64,000 nt of DNA from Herbidospora cretacea. GTDB lineage: Bacteria > Actinomycetota > Actinomycetes > Streptosporangiales > Streptosporangiaceae. The notes beneath the pieces were generated by a model that was given only the letters and a program-made list of their open reading frames with translations, did no database searches and was not told the origin of the DNA. The stretch spans positions 180,042 through 244,041 of the forward strand of contig NZ_BBXG01000007.1 of assembly GCF_001570605.1 (NCBI RefSeq), written 5' to 3'. Shown here in pieces: positions 53,162-62,200 of the stretch (position 1 is its first letter; each line of letters starts with the position of its first letter). The translations under genes were made by a program, and so were the position numbers.

Positions 53162-54277
53162 ATGCACCACACGAGCGGCCCCGTGTTTCCCGTGGTGTTT
53201 CCCGTGGTCCGCACAGCCGGCCCGCCCGCCGAGCGCGGCAGGCAGTACGGCACGCTGGCCCGCGCCCGGATCCACCGTTCGATCTCCGCCTACCAGCGGG
53301 TCTTCGAGCACTACGCCGGTTGGGAGTGGGCCACCGTGCGCGCGCACGCGGCCGGCTACCGCGACGTCGTCGGCGACTTCTCGCCGTCGTCCCTGGCCGA
53401 GATGCGCGGCATCGCCGAGGGCGCGGGCGTCGACGTGGAGGAGATCCTCGCGCTCAACACGCGCAGCGAGATCATGTTCCACGCCGGCAACAAGGACATC
53501 CCCCACGAGTGCACCTCGCTGACGCTGCTGCCCGACCGCTCGGCCACCGGCACCACGCTCCTCGCCCAGAACTGGGACTGGCTGCTCCACTCGATGGACA
53601 CCGCGATGCTCCTGGAGGTCACCCGCGACGACGGCCCCTCGTTCGTCACGCTGGTCGAGGCCGGCCTGCTCGCCAAGGTCGGCATGAACGCCGCCGGGGT
53701 CGGGCTCTGCACGAACACGCTGGTCAGCGACGGTGACGAGGGCCGGATCGGGGTGCCCTACCACGTGCTGCTGAGAGCGGTCCTCGACAGCGGCTCCGGC
53801 CGGGAGGCGGCCGAGACGATCACCGGGGCCGAGCGCGCCCTGTCGGCCAACTACCTGATCGCCGACGACACGGGCTTCGCCGCCGACCTCGAGACGGCCC
53901 CCCGTGCCGACGGGGTGAGGGTTCTCACCCCCGTGGACGGCCAGATCACCCATGCCAACCACTTCCGGTCCACCGACCTGACAGGCGAGGATCTGTACGC
54001 GCGCCGCAAGCCCCACACCCTCACGCGGCTGCGCAACGTCACCGAGAGCCTGAGCGAACGGCCCAGCCTGTCGGTGGACGACCTCAAGAAGGTGCTCGCC
54101 GACCACCAGGACAGCCCGTCGAGCGTCTGCCAGCACCCCAACGAGGCCGTGCACGAACGCGAGCGGACCGCGACGATCGCGGGTGTGATCATGGACGTGT
54201 CCGACCGTACGATGCATGTCGCCGCCGGGCGGCCCTGCGTGGCACGGTGGGAGACGAGAACACTGGCGCCCAGATGA
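53162..54277 (+). CDS. C45 family peptidase / acyl-CoA:6-APA acyltransferase-like Ntn hydrolase
   Basis: A 371-residue Ntn-hydrolase precursor. It should self-cleave before Cys117 (HECTSLTL), which then is the N-terminal nucleophile of the mature chain. LAQNWDWLLHS, the GLLAKVGMNAAGVGLCTNTL strand pair and SANYLIAD match the family. Members hydrolyse or form amides: penicillin acyltransferase, carcinine or related hydrolases. It is divergent from the SDR-led cluster, shares the operator region, and its stop overlaps the regulator start (ATGA). Confidence 0.85.
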   Translation: MHHTSGPVFPVVFPVVRTAGPPAERGRQYGTLARARIHRSISAYQRVFEHYAGWEWATVRAHAAGYRDVVGDFSPSSLAEMRGIAEGAGVDVEEILALNTRSEIMFHAGNKDIPHECTSLTLLPDRSATGTTLLAQNWDWLLHSMDTAMLLEVTRDDGPSFVTLVEAGLLAKVGMNAAGVGLCTNTLVSDGDEGRIGVPYHVLLRAVLDSGSGREAAETITGAERALSANYLIADDTGFAADLETAPRADGVRVLTPVDGQITHANHFRSTDLTGEDLYARRKPHTLTRLRNVTESLSERPSLSVDDLKKVLADHQDSPSSVCQHPNEAVHERERTATIAGVIMDVSDRTMHVAAGRPCVARWETRTLAPR

Positions 54278-54969
54278 AGAAGGACCTGCCTGTAATGAAG
54301 GTCGTCCCTGTCGAGCAGAAGAGCGCGGCGGAACACGTCCGCACGCAGCTCATCGAACTGATCGAGTCGCGCCACTTCGCGGTCGACGACCGCCTCCCGT
54401 CGGAGGCCGAGCTCGCGTCGTCGTTCGGGGTCAGCCGCTCGGTCATCAGGGAGGCCCTGCACAGCCTCAACGCCCTGGGCCTGACCAAGTCGTACGCCGG
54501 GAAGGGCACCTTCGTCGCCGCGACCCGCGTGCAGTCCCACCTGCTCAGCGGGCAGTACCTCCCCTCGCAGCTCAACGAGGTCCGCCACTACCTGGAGGTG
54601 CCGGCGGCCCGGCTGGCGGCCGAGCGCCGCAGCCAGGAGGACCTCGACGGCCTCGCCGAACTGGTCGCCGCCTTCGAGGTGAACGACGACCCGGCCGAGC
54701 GCAACAAGATCGACGCGCTGTTCCACATCGCCATCGCCCAGGCGACCGGCAACCCGCTGTTCTCCCGCCTGGTCGAAGACCTGCGCGCCGTCCTCCAGGA
54801 CCAGGCGCTGGCGGTGAGCGCCTCTCCCGGCCGCGCCGCCCAGGCCCGCGCCGAGCACCGCGCCATCTTCGAGGCCATCAAGGAGGGCGACGCCGAGATG
54901 GCCGCGCTCGCGATGCGCCGCCACCTCCAGGCCGTCGTCAACACCTCGGCCGCGCTCAGCGACTCCTGA
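54274..54969 (+). CDS. GntR/FadR family regulator (FCD), probable regulator of the catabolic island
   Basis: A 231-residue regulator. The winged helix is VDDRLPSEAELASSFGVSRSVIREALHSLNALGL; the FCD domain starts near LNEVRHYLEVPAARLAAERR, with the metal His residues in LFHIAIAQATGN and AEHRAIFEAI. It overlaps the C45 gene by four bases; an alternative ATG at 54295 has an AGGA site. TGYCTGRCA motifs flank its operon and recur before the dehydrogenase operon, supporting control of the whole island. The 3' end overlaps the convergent kinase gene by 14 bases. Confidence 0.87.
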   Translation: MKKDLPVMKVVPVEQKSAAEHVRTQLIELIESRHFAVDDRLPSEAELASSFGVSRSVIREALHSLNALGLTKSYAGKGTFVAATRVQSHLLSGQYLPSQLNEVRHYLEVPAARLAAERRSQEDLDGLAELVAAFEVNDDPAERNKIDALFHIAIAQATGNPLFSRLVEDLRAVLQDQALAVSASPGRAAQARAEHRAIFEAIKEGDAEMAALAMRRHLQAVVNTSAALSDS

Positions 54970-56467
54970 AGTCGGTGTACGTCGACCGGAACGTCGTCGT
55001 GAACAGCCCCGCGTCGCCGAGCGGCCGGCCTATGTCGAGCACGAAGGAGACCGGCCGGTTCCGCTCGTCGATGGTCAGCGTGTAGGTGACCAGCGACCGG
55101 TCGACGGCGTCCCCGGCGTACTCGACGAGCAGCAGCTTCAGCATGTCGCCGGTCAGGTTCCCCGGCACGATCCCCCGGTAGACCCGGCCGGTCCGCTCGA
55201 AGGTCACGTTGCCCTGGACGACGAGCGACCGGATCACGGTGAGCCCGGCCGTCGCCGCGACCAGGATCGGCGGCTCGTTGCTCCCGTCGCCGAACTCGCC
55301 GAGCGACGCGCCCGACTCGACCACCATCCGGTCCCTGATCGTGTACCGCCGGGGCTTCTCGCTCCCGTACGTGATGTCGGCGACGAAGTCGTCGTGCGGC
55401 AGCTCGGCCGGCCCGGCCACGGTCACGGTGCCCTTGGCCTTGGCGAGATTGTCGCCCTGCCCCATGCCGCCCTCGCTGGTGAAGGTGGCGGTCGGGGTAA
55501 CCCGGTAGACCTCCGACAGCACCGCCGCCAGTTCGGCCTGCGTTTGCGGGACGGCCGACTCGTCGTACGGCCAGAAGACGAACCCGAGCAGCAGCGCGGC
55601 GGCCAGCAGTCCCGCCCAGATCCACGGGGAGCGCCGCCTCGGGACCGGCCGGGTGGCCTCGATCCGGCCCGACTCCAGCGCCGCCAGGTCGTCTTCAGTG
55701 CCGTCTTCGGTGTCGTGGCCGAGCAGGGTGAGCAGCACCTCCTTCGAGGTGGGCCGCTCGGTGGGCGACTTGGCCAGGCAGCGGCGGACCAGCGGCAGCA
55801 GCGCCGCGGGCACCCCGGTCAGGTCGGGCTCGGCGTGCAGGACGCGGTAGGCCACCGACGCGATGTTGTCCCCGCCGAAAGGCACCCGCCCGGTCGCCGC
55901 GAACACGATGGTCGCGCCCCAGGCGAACACGTCGGCGGCGGCGGTGACGCGCTGCCCGGAGTACTGCTCCGGCGCCATGTAGGGCGGGCTGCCGATGGCC
56001 CGCCCGGTCGTCTCGCTGTGCGCGAGCCGGGAGATCCCGAAGTCGATGACCCGGGGCCCGTCGGCCGCCAGCAGCACGTTGCCCGGCTTGAAGTCCCGGT
56101 GGACGACCCCCGCCCGGTGGATCGCGACCAGCGCGGTGGCGGTCCCGATCGCGATGCGCTGGAGTTCGGCGCCCCTGCGGGGCGGGACCCGGTCGAGCGG
56201 GGTGCCCGCGACGTACTCGCTGACGATGTAGGGCGGGTCGTGGTCGAGCGCCACGTCGATGATCCGCGCCGTGCAGAACCCGGCGACCTGCCGGGTGGAG
56301 TTCACCTCGCGGATCGCGGCGTCGTCCCCGCCGTTGCGCAGCACCTTGACCGCGACCGGCTCCCCGCCCCATTCGGCCAGGTAAACAACGCCTTGTCCCC
56401 CTTCGCCGAGCCGGGAGACCACCAGGTAGGGCCCGATCGACCGGGGATCCCCGGCCCGCAGCGGCAT
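54956..56467 (-). CDS. Membrane serine/threonine protein kinase
   Basis: A 503-residue Hanks-type kinase. The Gly loop is LGEGGQGVVYLA, the Lys is in VAVKVL, the catalytic loop is HRDFKPGN, and IDFGIS and GSPPYMAPEQ follow. One membrane span lies at about residues 292-312 (WIWAGLLAAALLLGFVFW). The outside domain of roughly 190 residues is beta-rich, with AKGTVTVAG and YTLTIDERNRPVSFVLDIG; no PASTA repeats are present, and it vaguely recalls LprG/LolA-like lipid-binding folds. The ATG at 56467 (MPLRAGDPRSIGPY) fits the family start better than codons up to 56515. Confidence 0.88.
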   Translation of the reverse strand: MPLRAGDPRSIGPYLVVSRLGEGGQGVVYLAEWGGEPVAVKVLRNGGDDAAIREVNSTRQVAGFCTARIIDVALDHDPPYIVSEYVAGTPLDRVPPRRGAELQRIAIGTATALVAIHRAGVVHRDFKPGNVLLAADGPRVIDFGISRLAHSETTGRAIGSPPYMAPEQYSGQRVTAAADVFAWGATIVFAATGRVPFGGDNIASVAYRVLHAEPDLTGVPAALLPLVRRCLAKSPTERPTSKEVLLTLLGHDTEDGTEDDLAALESGRIEATRPVPRRRSPWIWAGLLAAALLLGFVFWPYDESAVPQTQAELAAVLSEVYRVTPTATFTSEGGMGQGDNLAKAKGTVTVAGPAELPHDDFVADITYGSEKPRRYTIRDRMVVESGASLGEFGDGSNEPPILVAATAGLTVIRSLVVQGNVTFERTGRVYRGIVPGNLTGDMLKLLLVEYAGDAVDRSLVTYTLTIDERNRPVSFVLDIGRPLGDAGLFTTTFRSTYTDFRSR

Positions 56468-56518
56468 AGTCACAATCCCATTGGACGCCACCGGGCCCGC
56501 CGAGGTTGGGCGCACGCG

Positions 56519-57211
56519 CTACTTCGCCGTCAACCCCTTGAGGAAGGCGACCACCGACTCCTCGAAGCGTTCCTTGGTCACCCCGAGCCGTTCCAGCACC
56601 GGGTTGCCGGTCCCCAGCAGGGCCAGCACCATGTGCTCGGTGCCGATGTAGTTGTGGCCGAGCCGCAGCGCCTCGGCGAAGGTGAGCTCCAGGAGGCGCT
56701 TGTTGTCCTCGCCGAGCTCGCTGTTGCCCGGCAGCGCCTCGCCCGTCTCGGGCAGCGCGTCGCGGGCGATCTGCCGGGCCGTGTCGAGGTCGCCCCCGAT
56801 GTTCACCAGCGCGCGGGTGGCGAGCCCGTCGGGGTCGGCGAGGATCGCGACCAGCAGGTGGTCCTGACCGGCGGTGGCGTGGCCCGACTCCTTGGCGATC
56901 TGCTGCGCCTCGTGGATCGCCTGCTTCGCGCGCGGGGTGAACCGGGAGAACTGCTGGTCGTCGGGCTTGGGCACGAACCGCTTCTGGGCCGCCTGCTTGG
57001 TGACGCCCATGCTGCGGCCGATGTCCGTCCACGACGCCCCCGACCTGCGGGCCTGGTCGACGAAGTGGCCGATGAGGCTGTCGGCGACGTCACCCATGTG
57101 CTCGGCCATGAGCACGGCGCCGGAGAGCTGCTCGAGAACGTTGGGGTTGGCTGACTTGATGCCCGCGATGAGATCGTCCAGCCGGACCACGGGAGAGGAG
57201 GATTCGCTCAT
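56519..57211 (-). CDS. Clp-N-domain protein with HTH-like N-terminal region
   Basis: A 230-residue protein with no AAA module. Residues about 85-228 are a double Clp-N repeat (FTPRAKQAIHEAQQIAKESGHATAGQDHLL, then [25 protein letters not shown]), closely resembling the adaptor- and substrate-binding domain of ClpC. Residues about 55-75 (GASWTDIGRSMGVTKQAAQKRF) look like a helix-turn-helix. It may compete with ClpC for adaptors or link Clp signals to DNA. Its start overlaps the AraC stop (ATGA), so the regulator gene upstream is co-translated. Confidence 0.82.
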   Translation of the reverse strand: MSESSSPVVRLDDLIAGIKSANPNVLEQLSGAVLMAEHMGDVADSLIGHFVDQARRSGASWTDIGRSMGVTKQAAQKRFVPKPDDQQFSRFTPRAKQAIHEAQQIAKESGHATAGQDHLLVAILADPDGLATRALVNIGGDLDTARQIARDALPETGEALPGNSELGEDNKRLLELTFAEALRLGHNYIGTEHMVLALLGTGNPVLERLGVTKERFEESVVAFLKGLTAK

Positions 57212-58191
57212 GCGTCAACAGTAGGTTGACGATGATGGATCGTCAACCCTCCGTTGACGGTGACGCCGGTGCGGTGCTGGCTGGGGGACACGCCCCGGAC
57301 CCGTTTGAAGGCGACGCTCAGCGCGAAGGCGTTGGCGTAGCCGACCTGGCGGGCCACCGAGTCGATCGTGAGGTCGGAGCGGCGGAGCAGGTCGGCGGCC
57401 AGGGCGATGCGCCAGCCGGTCAGGTAGGTCAGCGGCGGCTCGCCCACCAGGTCGGCGAAGCGGCGGGCGAAGGTGGCCCGGGAGGCGCCCACCTTCCCGG
57501 CCATCGAGGCGACCGTCCACGGATGGGCCGGGGCGTCGTGGATCAGCCGCAGCGCCGGGCCGATCAGCGGGTCGCCCTGCGCCAGGTACCAGCCCGGCGC
57601 GTGCGCCTCGGGGCGGGCGAACCAGGCGCGCAGGGTCGCGATCAGCGCCAGGTCCAGGAGCCGGTCGAGGACGATCTGCTGCCCCGGACCCTCCCCGCCG
57701 ACCTCCTGCGCGAGCAGGTCCATGACCGGCGCGGGCCCGTCGGACCGGCGCACCACCACGATGTCCGGCAGGACGTTCAGCAGCCGGTCGCTGACCTCGC
57801 CGTCGACCTGGTAGGTGCCGCTCGCCACGGTCGTCGACCCGTCGGGGGAGTGGCCGCTGGTGCGCGGCGCCAGGCGCAGCGCCTCGGTGACGTCGGTCCC
57901 GTCGAGGGTCGTCAGCCGGTTGCCGGGACGGACGATGACGTCGGGCGCCGTGGCCGGGTCGTCGCCGACGGTGTAGTGGTCGGGGCCCTTGACGATGGCG
58001 ATGTCGCCGGTGTCCAGCAGGACCGGTTCGCCGTGGTCGGGCACGATCCAGGCGTGTCCGCGCAGGGCCGAGGCCAGCGCCAGCCGCGCGCCGTCGGCGA
58101 TGCGCAGCGCCCAGGGCGGCTGCAGGATCGCGTGGCAGAAGGCCGCGCTGTGGGCGCGGACGCCCTGGAGAAGGTCGGCGAGCGGGTCCAT
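57208..58191 (-). CDS. AraC family regulator (cupin type)
   Basis: A 327-residue regulator. The N-terminal 190 residues form a cupin-like sensor (LASALRGHAWIVPD..VLLDTGDIAIVKGPDHYTV), and the C terminus has two HTH motifs (WTVASMAGKVGASRATFARRFADLVGEPP; LTIDSVARQVGYANAFALSVAFKRVRG). It is divergent from the NmrA gene, with direct repeats between them, and is coupled to the Clp-N-domain gene downstream. Members of this subgroup often control adjacent reductases in response to small hydrophobic compounds. Confidence 0.88.
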   Translation of the reverse strand: MDPLADLLQGVRAHSAAFCHAILQPPWALRIADGARLALASALRGHAWIVPDHGEPVLLDTGDIAIVKGPDHYTVGDDPATAPDVIVRPGNRLTTLDGTDVTEALRLAPRTSGHSPDGSTTVASGTYQVDGEVSDRLLNVLPDIVVVRRSDGPAPVMDLLAQEVGGEGPGQQIVLDRLLDLALIATLRAWFARPEAHAPGWYLAQGDPLIGPALRLIHDAPAHPWTVASMAGKVGASRATFARRFADLVGEPPLTYLTGWRIALAADLLRRSDLTIDSVARQVGYANAFALSVAFKRVRGVSPSQHRTGVTVNGGLTIHHRQPTVDA

Positions 58192-58212
58192 GCCCTCAGG
58201 TTAGACGCTCAG

Positions 58213-58242
58213 ACATGGATCCAAGCGTGACGAACATGGATC
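58213..58242. promoter_or_regulatory. ACATGGATC direct repeats, putative AraC operator
   Basis: ACATGGATC occurs at 58213-58221 and 58234-58242, a 21-base offset equal to two helical turns. That is the spacing of AraC-family half sites. They lie between the AraC and NmrA genes. Confidence 0.6.
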
Positions 58243-58292
58243 GTCTCATCTCTTCCGCGTGTACTTGGTCGTACCGAAACGAGGAGGTTCTG

Positions 58293-59150
58293 ATGTACGC
58301 GATCCTGGGAGTCACCGGCCACGTGGGCGGAGCGGCGGCGCGTGAGCTGCTGCGCCGGGGCGAGCCGGTGCGGGCGGTGGTCCGCGACCCGGCCAAGGGC
58401 GCCGAATGGGCGGACGCCGGGGCGGAGGTGGCCGTGGCCGACCTCAACGACCGGGCGTCGCTGGCCGAGGCGCTGCGCGGCTGCGCGGGGGCGTTCGTCC
58501 TGCTGCCGACCGACGCCGCCGCGGCCGACCCCGACGCCGCCCACCGCGCGACGGCCGACACGATCGCCGAGGCGGTGCGGGAGAGCGGGGTGCCCCACGT
58601 CGTGGCGCTGTCGTCGGTCGGCGCCGACCTGCCCGAGGGCACCGGCCCCATCCGCTGGCTGCACCACCTGGAGAACGCGCTGCGCGCGACGGGGGCGCGG
58701 GTCACCGCGGTCCGTTCGGGCCACTTCCAGGAGAAGGTCGAGCTGCTCCTCGACGCGATCCTCGGACCGGGGATCTATCCGGTCTTCGCCGAGTCGGCCG
58801 ACGTGCCGACGCCGATGATCGCCACCCGGGACATCGGCGAGGTGGTCGCCGATCTCCTCGTCACCCCCGCCGCCGCCTCGGAGGTCGTCGACCTCGACGG
58901 CCCGGTCACCACCGAGCGCCAAGTGGCCGAGGAACTGTCGGCCGTCCTCGGCCGGCCGATCCAAGTGGTCACCGTCCCGAAGCCGGGCTGGGCCGCCGCG
59001 ATGGTGGACGGCGGCCTCCCGCCGCAGCTCGCCGCCGAGCTGGTGGGCCTTTACGAGGCCGAGGAGCGCGGGATCCTCCAGCTCAGGGGCGACCGCCACC
59101 TGACCGGCACGACCGACTTGGCGAAGACGCTCCAGCACGTCTTGAGCTGA
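58293..59150 (+). CDS. NmrA-type NAD(P)-binding oxidoreductase
   Basis: A 285-residue atypical SDR. The Rossmann motif is ILGVTGHVGGAA, followed by VVRDPAKG, VADLNDRASL, LSSVGADLPEGTGP and VRSGHFQEKV. It resembles quinone/azoreductase-like NmrA proteins and lacks the Tyr-Lys dyad, so it may reduce a quinone or sense NADP. ATG 58293 has GAGGAGG upstream; the frame extends to 58215 but that stretch overlaps the operator. It is divergent from the AraC regulator and is its probable target. Confidence 0.85.
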   Translation: MYAILGVTGHVGGAAARELLRRGEPVRAVVRDPAKGAEWADAGAEVAVADLNDRASLAEALRGCAGAFVLLPTDAAAADPDAAHRATADTIAEAVRESGVPHVVALSSVGADLPEGTGPIRWLHHLENALRATGARVTAVRSGHFQEKVELLLDAILGPGIYPVFAESADVPTPMIATRDIGEVVADLLVTPAAASEVVDLDGPVTTERQVAEELSAVLGRPIQVVTVPKPGWAAAMVDGGLPPQLAAELVGLYEAEERGILQLRGDRHLTGTTDLAKTLQHVLS

Positions 59151-59225
59151 CGCCAAGTCGGGTCCAACCGCGGACCAAGGGGCGCTTGGCATCGTCCGGG
59201 TGATCGCCGATCGAAGGAGATTCCC

Positions 59226-62200
59226 GTGCGAAAGACCTTTCGTACTCTGCCGCTGCTCGTCATGGCGCTGGTGTTCAGCATCGTGGCCCAGCTCGGGATG
59301 GCGCCGCAGGCCGCCCGAGCGGCCACGCCCGCCGACCCGCTGCCGAGGGCCTACCGGGTCGACAGCGTGACCGAGGTGCCCGGCCACCCAGGCATGCTGG
59401 CGCTGTCGGCCGACGGCGCCACCGCCTTACACCTGTCCCCGCGAGGGGACGATCCGCCAGTGCTGGTCGCCGCCGACCTGCGCGGCGGCGGCGAGGAGGT
59501 CGTCGGCCTCGACCTCGAAGGCCTGGCCGTGCCGCAGGTGATCGACGCCGCGATCAGCGCCGACGGCCGGACCGTCGCCGTCCTGGCGGGCGGCGCGAAC
59601 GCGGCCGACCTGCGGCTGCCGGCCGGCGCCGACCCCTTCATCAAAGAGGCCATCTTCGTCCGCGACCGGCTCACCGACGCCACCGCGTGGGTGCAGGTCC
59701 CCGACCTCGGGATCCCCGCCTCGCACCACCGGCTCCGCACCCCGGCCCTCAGCGCCGACGGCCGGAGGCTGGCCGTCGGCCTCTCGCTGCCGCTGCCCGA
59801 GTACGACGACCTCACCTCGCCCGAGGGCGTGCTGCTGGCCGCCCTGTCGCCCGACGCCGCGCCGGTGACGCACGTCGTCCGCCCCGAGGACCTGGTGGGC
59901 GACGAGCCCGACGTGCGGAACTTCGCCCTGTCGGGTGACGGGAAGGTGCTCGCGGTCAACGCCGCCGACGGCGACGAGCGCGCCCTCCTGCGCTTCGACG
60001 CCGCCACCGGTGACCGGCTGGCCGGGGAGCGCGAGCTGACCCAGGCCCAGCACACCGCCTGGGTCCCCAACCTCGACCAGGCCGGACGCCGGACCGCCTT
60101 CGGTGGCACGGGCGCGGGAGTGGTCGTGGCCGACCTCGTCACCGGCCCCTCGGCCGACGTGACGCTGGCCGCCTCGGCCCAGGCCCCCCACGTCTCCGGT
60201 GACGCCGGCTTCGCCTCCGACGACCCGCCCGCCGCCGCGCGGCTGAGCGCGGACGGCGGCACCGTCGCCTTCCGGCGCGCGGGCGCGGTGTGGGCGCAGC
60301 CGGCCCAGACCGGCCGGGCCCCCGTGCTGGCCACCCCCGGTCTGGACGGCCGGATCGCCGACCCCGTCCCCGGCGAGCAGGTGATCTATCCCGACTACGT
60401 GACCGCGTTCGCGCTCAGCGGCGACGGTGGCACCCTTGCTTTCCTGTCCGCGAGCACCGCGTTCACCGCGCCCCGCACCGACGAACCGCAGCCCTCGCAC
60501 CTCTACCGCGCGGTCCCCGCCGACGCGCCCCCGCCCGCCTGGCCGGAGAACGCCGCGCTGACCGCCGAACCCGGCACGACCAGCGTCGCCCTCTCCTGGC
60601 CCGCCGCGAGCGCCACGGCGAAGACCTATGACGTCAGCGTGGACGGCGCCAAGGTCGCCACTGTGACCGCCCCCGACACCCAGGCGGCCCCCTCCGGGCT
60701 CACCCCCGGCTCGACCGTCGAGCTCGCGGTCGTCGCCAGGGACGCGGACGGCCGCCCCTCGGCCCCGCTGACCAGGAGCGTCACCCTGCTCGGCGACGTG
60801 CCGCCCGGTGAGGCCCCGCTGTCGGCGGTGGCCGGGCCCGGCGCACGCGTGCGTCTCCAGTGGGAGGCCGCTACCGGGATGACCGGCTACCGGGTGCTGC
60901 GCGACGGCGTCAAGCTGGCCGACCTGGCTCCCGGCACGACCACCTACGACGACGCGATGGTCGCCGCCGACACCGCCTACACCTACGCGGTCGCGGGGCT
61001 GCGCGGAGCCGAGGAGATCCGGCTGACCAGGGACGCCCAGGTCCGCGTCGACGCGATGACCGTCACCGAGACGGCCGCCAACCTGCCCAGGGTGGCCGGG
61101 TCGACGGTGCTGGCCCTCGGCCGCGAGGCCACCTTCGCGCTGGTCGGCGCGGCGGGCTTCACCGCCACCGCCGACCTGGTCGTGCGCACCGCCGACGACC
61201 CGGCCAAGGCGGTGTCGGTGCCGCTCACGGAGGAACCGGCCGGGCGTTACCGAGGCTCGTGGCCGCTGCCCGTGGGCGTGACCGAGATCGCCTCCGGCGT
61301 GGTCCGGCTCGCCGACGGCGCGGGACACTCACTCACCCGGCCGGTCACCGGCCTGCCCGCCACGACCGGCGGTCTGGTCAGGATCGGCGTCACCGTCCCC
61401 GGCGGGGACGCCGACGGCGTCCGCCTCCAGGTGTGGAGCGACACCACCCGCACGGGACACCTCACCCAGGTGAAGGCCGACGGCACCCTCGCCGTGCCGG
61501 TCGTGCCGGGCGACGACCACAAGGTCACCACCCGCCGGTCCGACGGCCTCGACGGCACCCCGCCGAAGACCGTCGCGGTCGCCTCCGGGCAGGCGGTCGA
61601 CGTGACCGTCGCGCCGCACGCCCCGGCCTCCCTCACCCTGACGCTGCGCCGGCCGGGCAACGAGGTGCTGACCGAGGTCCCGGTCGTGCTCACCACCCGG
61701 AACGGGGCGCGGTCGGGCCGTACCGACGGGGCCGGGCGGGTGACCTTCGGCACCCTCGACGCGGCCACCGACGTGACCGCGAAGATCACCCTGCCCGCGC
61801 AGACGCGGGCGACCTATGGCCTGGCCGTCGTGCCCGACCGGACCCTCACCCTGGCTGCCGGTGACAACGCGGTCGCGGTGACCGCGGAAGCGCTGCCCAA
61901 GGTGACCGTGAGCGGCACCGTCAAGGACGACGACGGCCGTCCGCTTCAGGCGGCGGTCTCGCTGCGGCAGGTGATCGGCGGGGTCGGGGTGCCCGCGCGG
62001 GCCGAGTCGGCCGCCGACGGCACCTGGTCGGCCCGGGTGTTCGGCGGCGGCACGCGGACCGTCGTGTCGGCCGCCCTCGCCGGGCAGACGACGCCCGAGG
62101 TCGTGGCCGAGGCGGGCACGCCGGTGGAGCTGGTCTTCCCCGAGGTGTCCGGCTACGTCGTGCGGCCCAAGGTGATCCTGGTGTCGATGGACGGCGACCG

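Noticed and set aside
59427-61328. Minus-strand frame of 633 codons
   Set aside because: It lies opposite the open, signal-peptide-bearing secreted protein frame and is Gly/Arg-rich shadow sequence.
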